64,000 bases of DNA. Origin: CANLBN01 sp034111645 (lineage in GTDB: Bacteria; Pseudomonadota; Gammaproteobacteria; Pseudomonadales; Cellvibrionaceae). A program made the translations under genes and the position numbers. The DNA lies in NCBI GenBank assembly GCA_034111645.1, contig JAWUWW010000011.1, positions 1-64,000 of the forward strand, read 5' to 3'. The notes beneath the pieces were generated by a model, which saw only the letters and a list, made by a program, of their open reading frames with translations, searched no databases and was not told the DNA's origin. Positions 63,576 to 64,000 of this stretch are shown here, in pieces; the stretch's first letter is position 1, and the number at the start of each line of letters is the position of its first letter.

Positions 63576-64000
63576 TAATACAAGTGAAATCATTGCAGTC
63601 GATATTGCTATTATTGGTGGTGGTAGTGCTGGTATTACACTTGCGAACAAGCTAGAGCATTGTTCTGCTGTCGTTATAGAACCGCGCACCCCCGAGGAAC
63701 GTCGCTGTAGTTGGGCACTATGGGCTAAGAGCCATGAGCAAAAACAATTTGCCACGGCGACTCAGGGTAGCTGGAGTCAATGGCGGCTGATTGATCATCA
63801 TACGGAGGTACGCCACTCCAGTGATCATTATCGCTACACGAGCCTGAGTTCTACTCAGTATTTAGCCCAATGCGAAAACAATCTGGCAACGGGCGTCGAT
63901 CTTATTCGAGCAACGGCAGAAGATGTTGTCGCCGCAGGCAGTGGCGGTTCATTCACCGCTGCGGGTAAATTTTACAAGGCAGCTCAACTATATGATAGCC
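63559..64000 (+). CDS. crtY: Lycopene cyclase, N-terminal part (cut by window end)
   Basis: The frame runs to the window edge. It has a Rossmann FAD/NAD site VDIAIIGGGSAGITLANKLE and an RRCSWALW segment resembling the tryptophan-rich region of CrtY cyclases. The cyclase makes beta-carotene from lycopene, the precursor of retinal. I place the start at GTG 63559, overlapping crtB by 17 bases, because it is the only standard in-frame start before the nucleotide-binding motif. The carotene-cleavage gene (blh), expected near it, would lie beyond the window. Confidence 0.88.
   Translation, partial: MFKLTNNTSEIIAVDIAIIGGGSAGITLANKLEHCSAVVIEPRTPEERRCSWALWAKSHEQKQFATATQGSWSQWRLIDHHTEVRHSSDHYRYTSLSSTQYLAQCENNLATGVDLIRATAEDVVAAGSGGSFTAAGKFYKAAQLYDS

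Noticed and set aside
1..64000. CRISPR arrays, insertion sequences, prophage genes
   Set aside because: No regularly spaced repeats, transposase, integrase or phage structural genes were seen on either strand; the tandem arrays have no spacers.

Overview
This window looks like chromosome from an AT-rich marine gammaproteobacterium. The strongest evidence is gene order. The run prmC-prfA-hemA (minus strand), then a TPR lipoprotein gene-lolB-ispE-tRNA-Gln-prs-rplY-pth-ychF (plus strand), is the arrangement known from Pseudomonas and relatives. The block lptG-lptF / pepA-holC-unknown-valS is also the pseudomonad order. A green-type proteorhodopsin gene followed by crtE-crtI-crtB-crtY points to a photoheterotroph of the sunlit sea. 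I cannot name the genus from this sequence.

Layout. 1-3.6 kb (minus): a broken periplasmic binding-protein gene, an intact NtrC-type response regulator, and a histidine kinase interrupted by three one-base losses. 3.6-4.5 kb: a gene-free stretch with a striking nested inverted repeat. 4.5-7.0 kb: a YeeE/YedE sulfur transporter, an unknown membrane protein and an exported DsrE-like protein. 7.0-16.1 kb: ycjX-ycjF, an FKBP isomerase, hpf with a candidate FNR/ANR promoter, SOS-controlled yebG, a HIT protein, a two-receiver regulator with a degenerate GGDEF domain, and rhlB. 16.4-29.0 kb: the housekeeping block. 29.4-31.1 kb: fhs with one frameshift in a T run. 31.1-38.6 kb (minus): GntR/UTRA regulator, tripartite tricarboxylate-type transporter TctA-TctB-TctC, a CoA-acylating aldehyde dehydrogenase resembling SauT, and an AMP-forming CoA ligase (SauS-like). 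39.4-46.1 kb: glutaredoxin-like protein, rdgC, a DUF2130 protein, a DUF2058 protein, rlmA and an MsbA-like exporter. 46.2-54.9 kb: lptFG, pepA, holC, valS. 55.0-59.0 kb: a hydrolase, an exported protein, a peroxiredoxin and a second YeeE/YedE protein. 59.3-64.0 kb: proteorhodopsin and the carotenoid operon, cut by the window edge inside crtY.

How the genes work together. The most distinctive metabolic unit is the 31-38.6 kb operon. Its ligase plus acylating dehydrogenase match the known sulfoacetate route (sulfoacetate to sulfoacetyl-CoA to sulfoacetaldehyde), here joined to a TctABC transporter rather than the MFS carrier described for that route. This is an inference from family resemblance and gene order; xsc, which would finish the route, is not in the window. 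Two YeeE/YedE transporters and a DsrE protein add to a sulfur theme. The proteorhodopsin has all proton-pump residues, and the crt genes supply the carotenoid precursor of its retinal chromophore.

Sequence integrity. All the coherent frameshifts are single-base losses, most of them in short homopolymer runs: three in the kinase and one in fhs. They may be sequencing or assembly errors rather than real gene decay.
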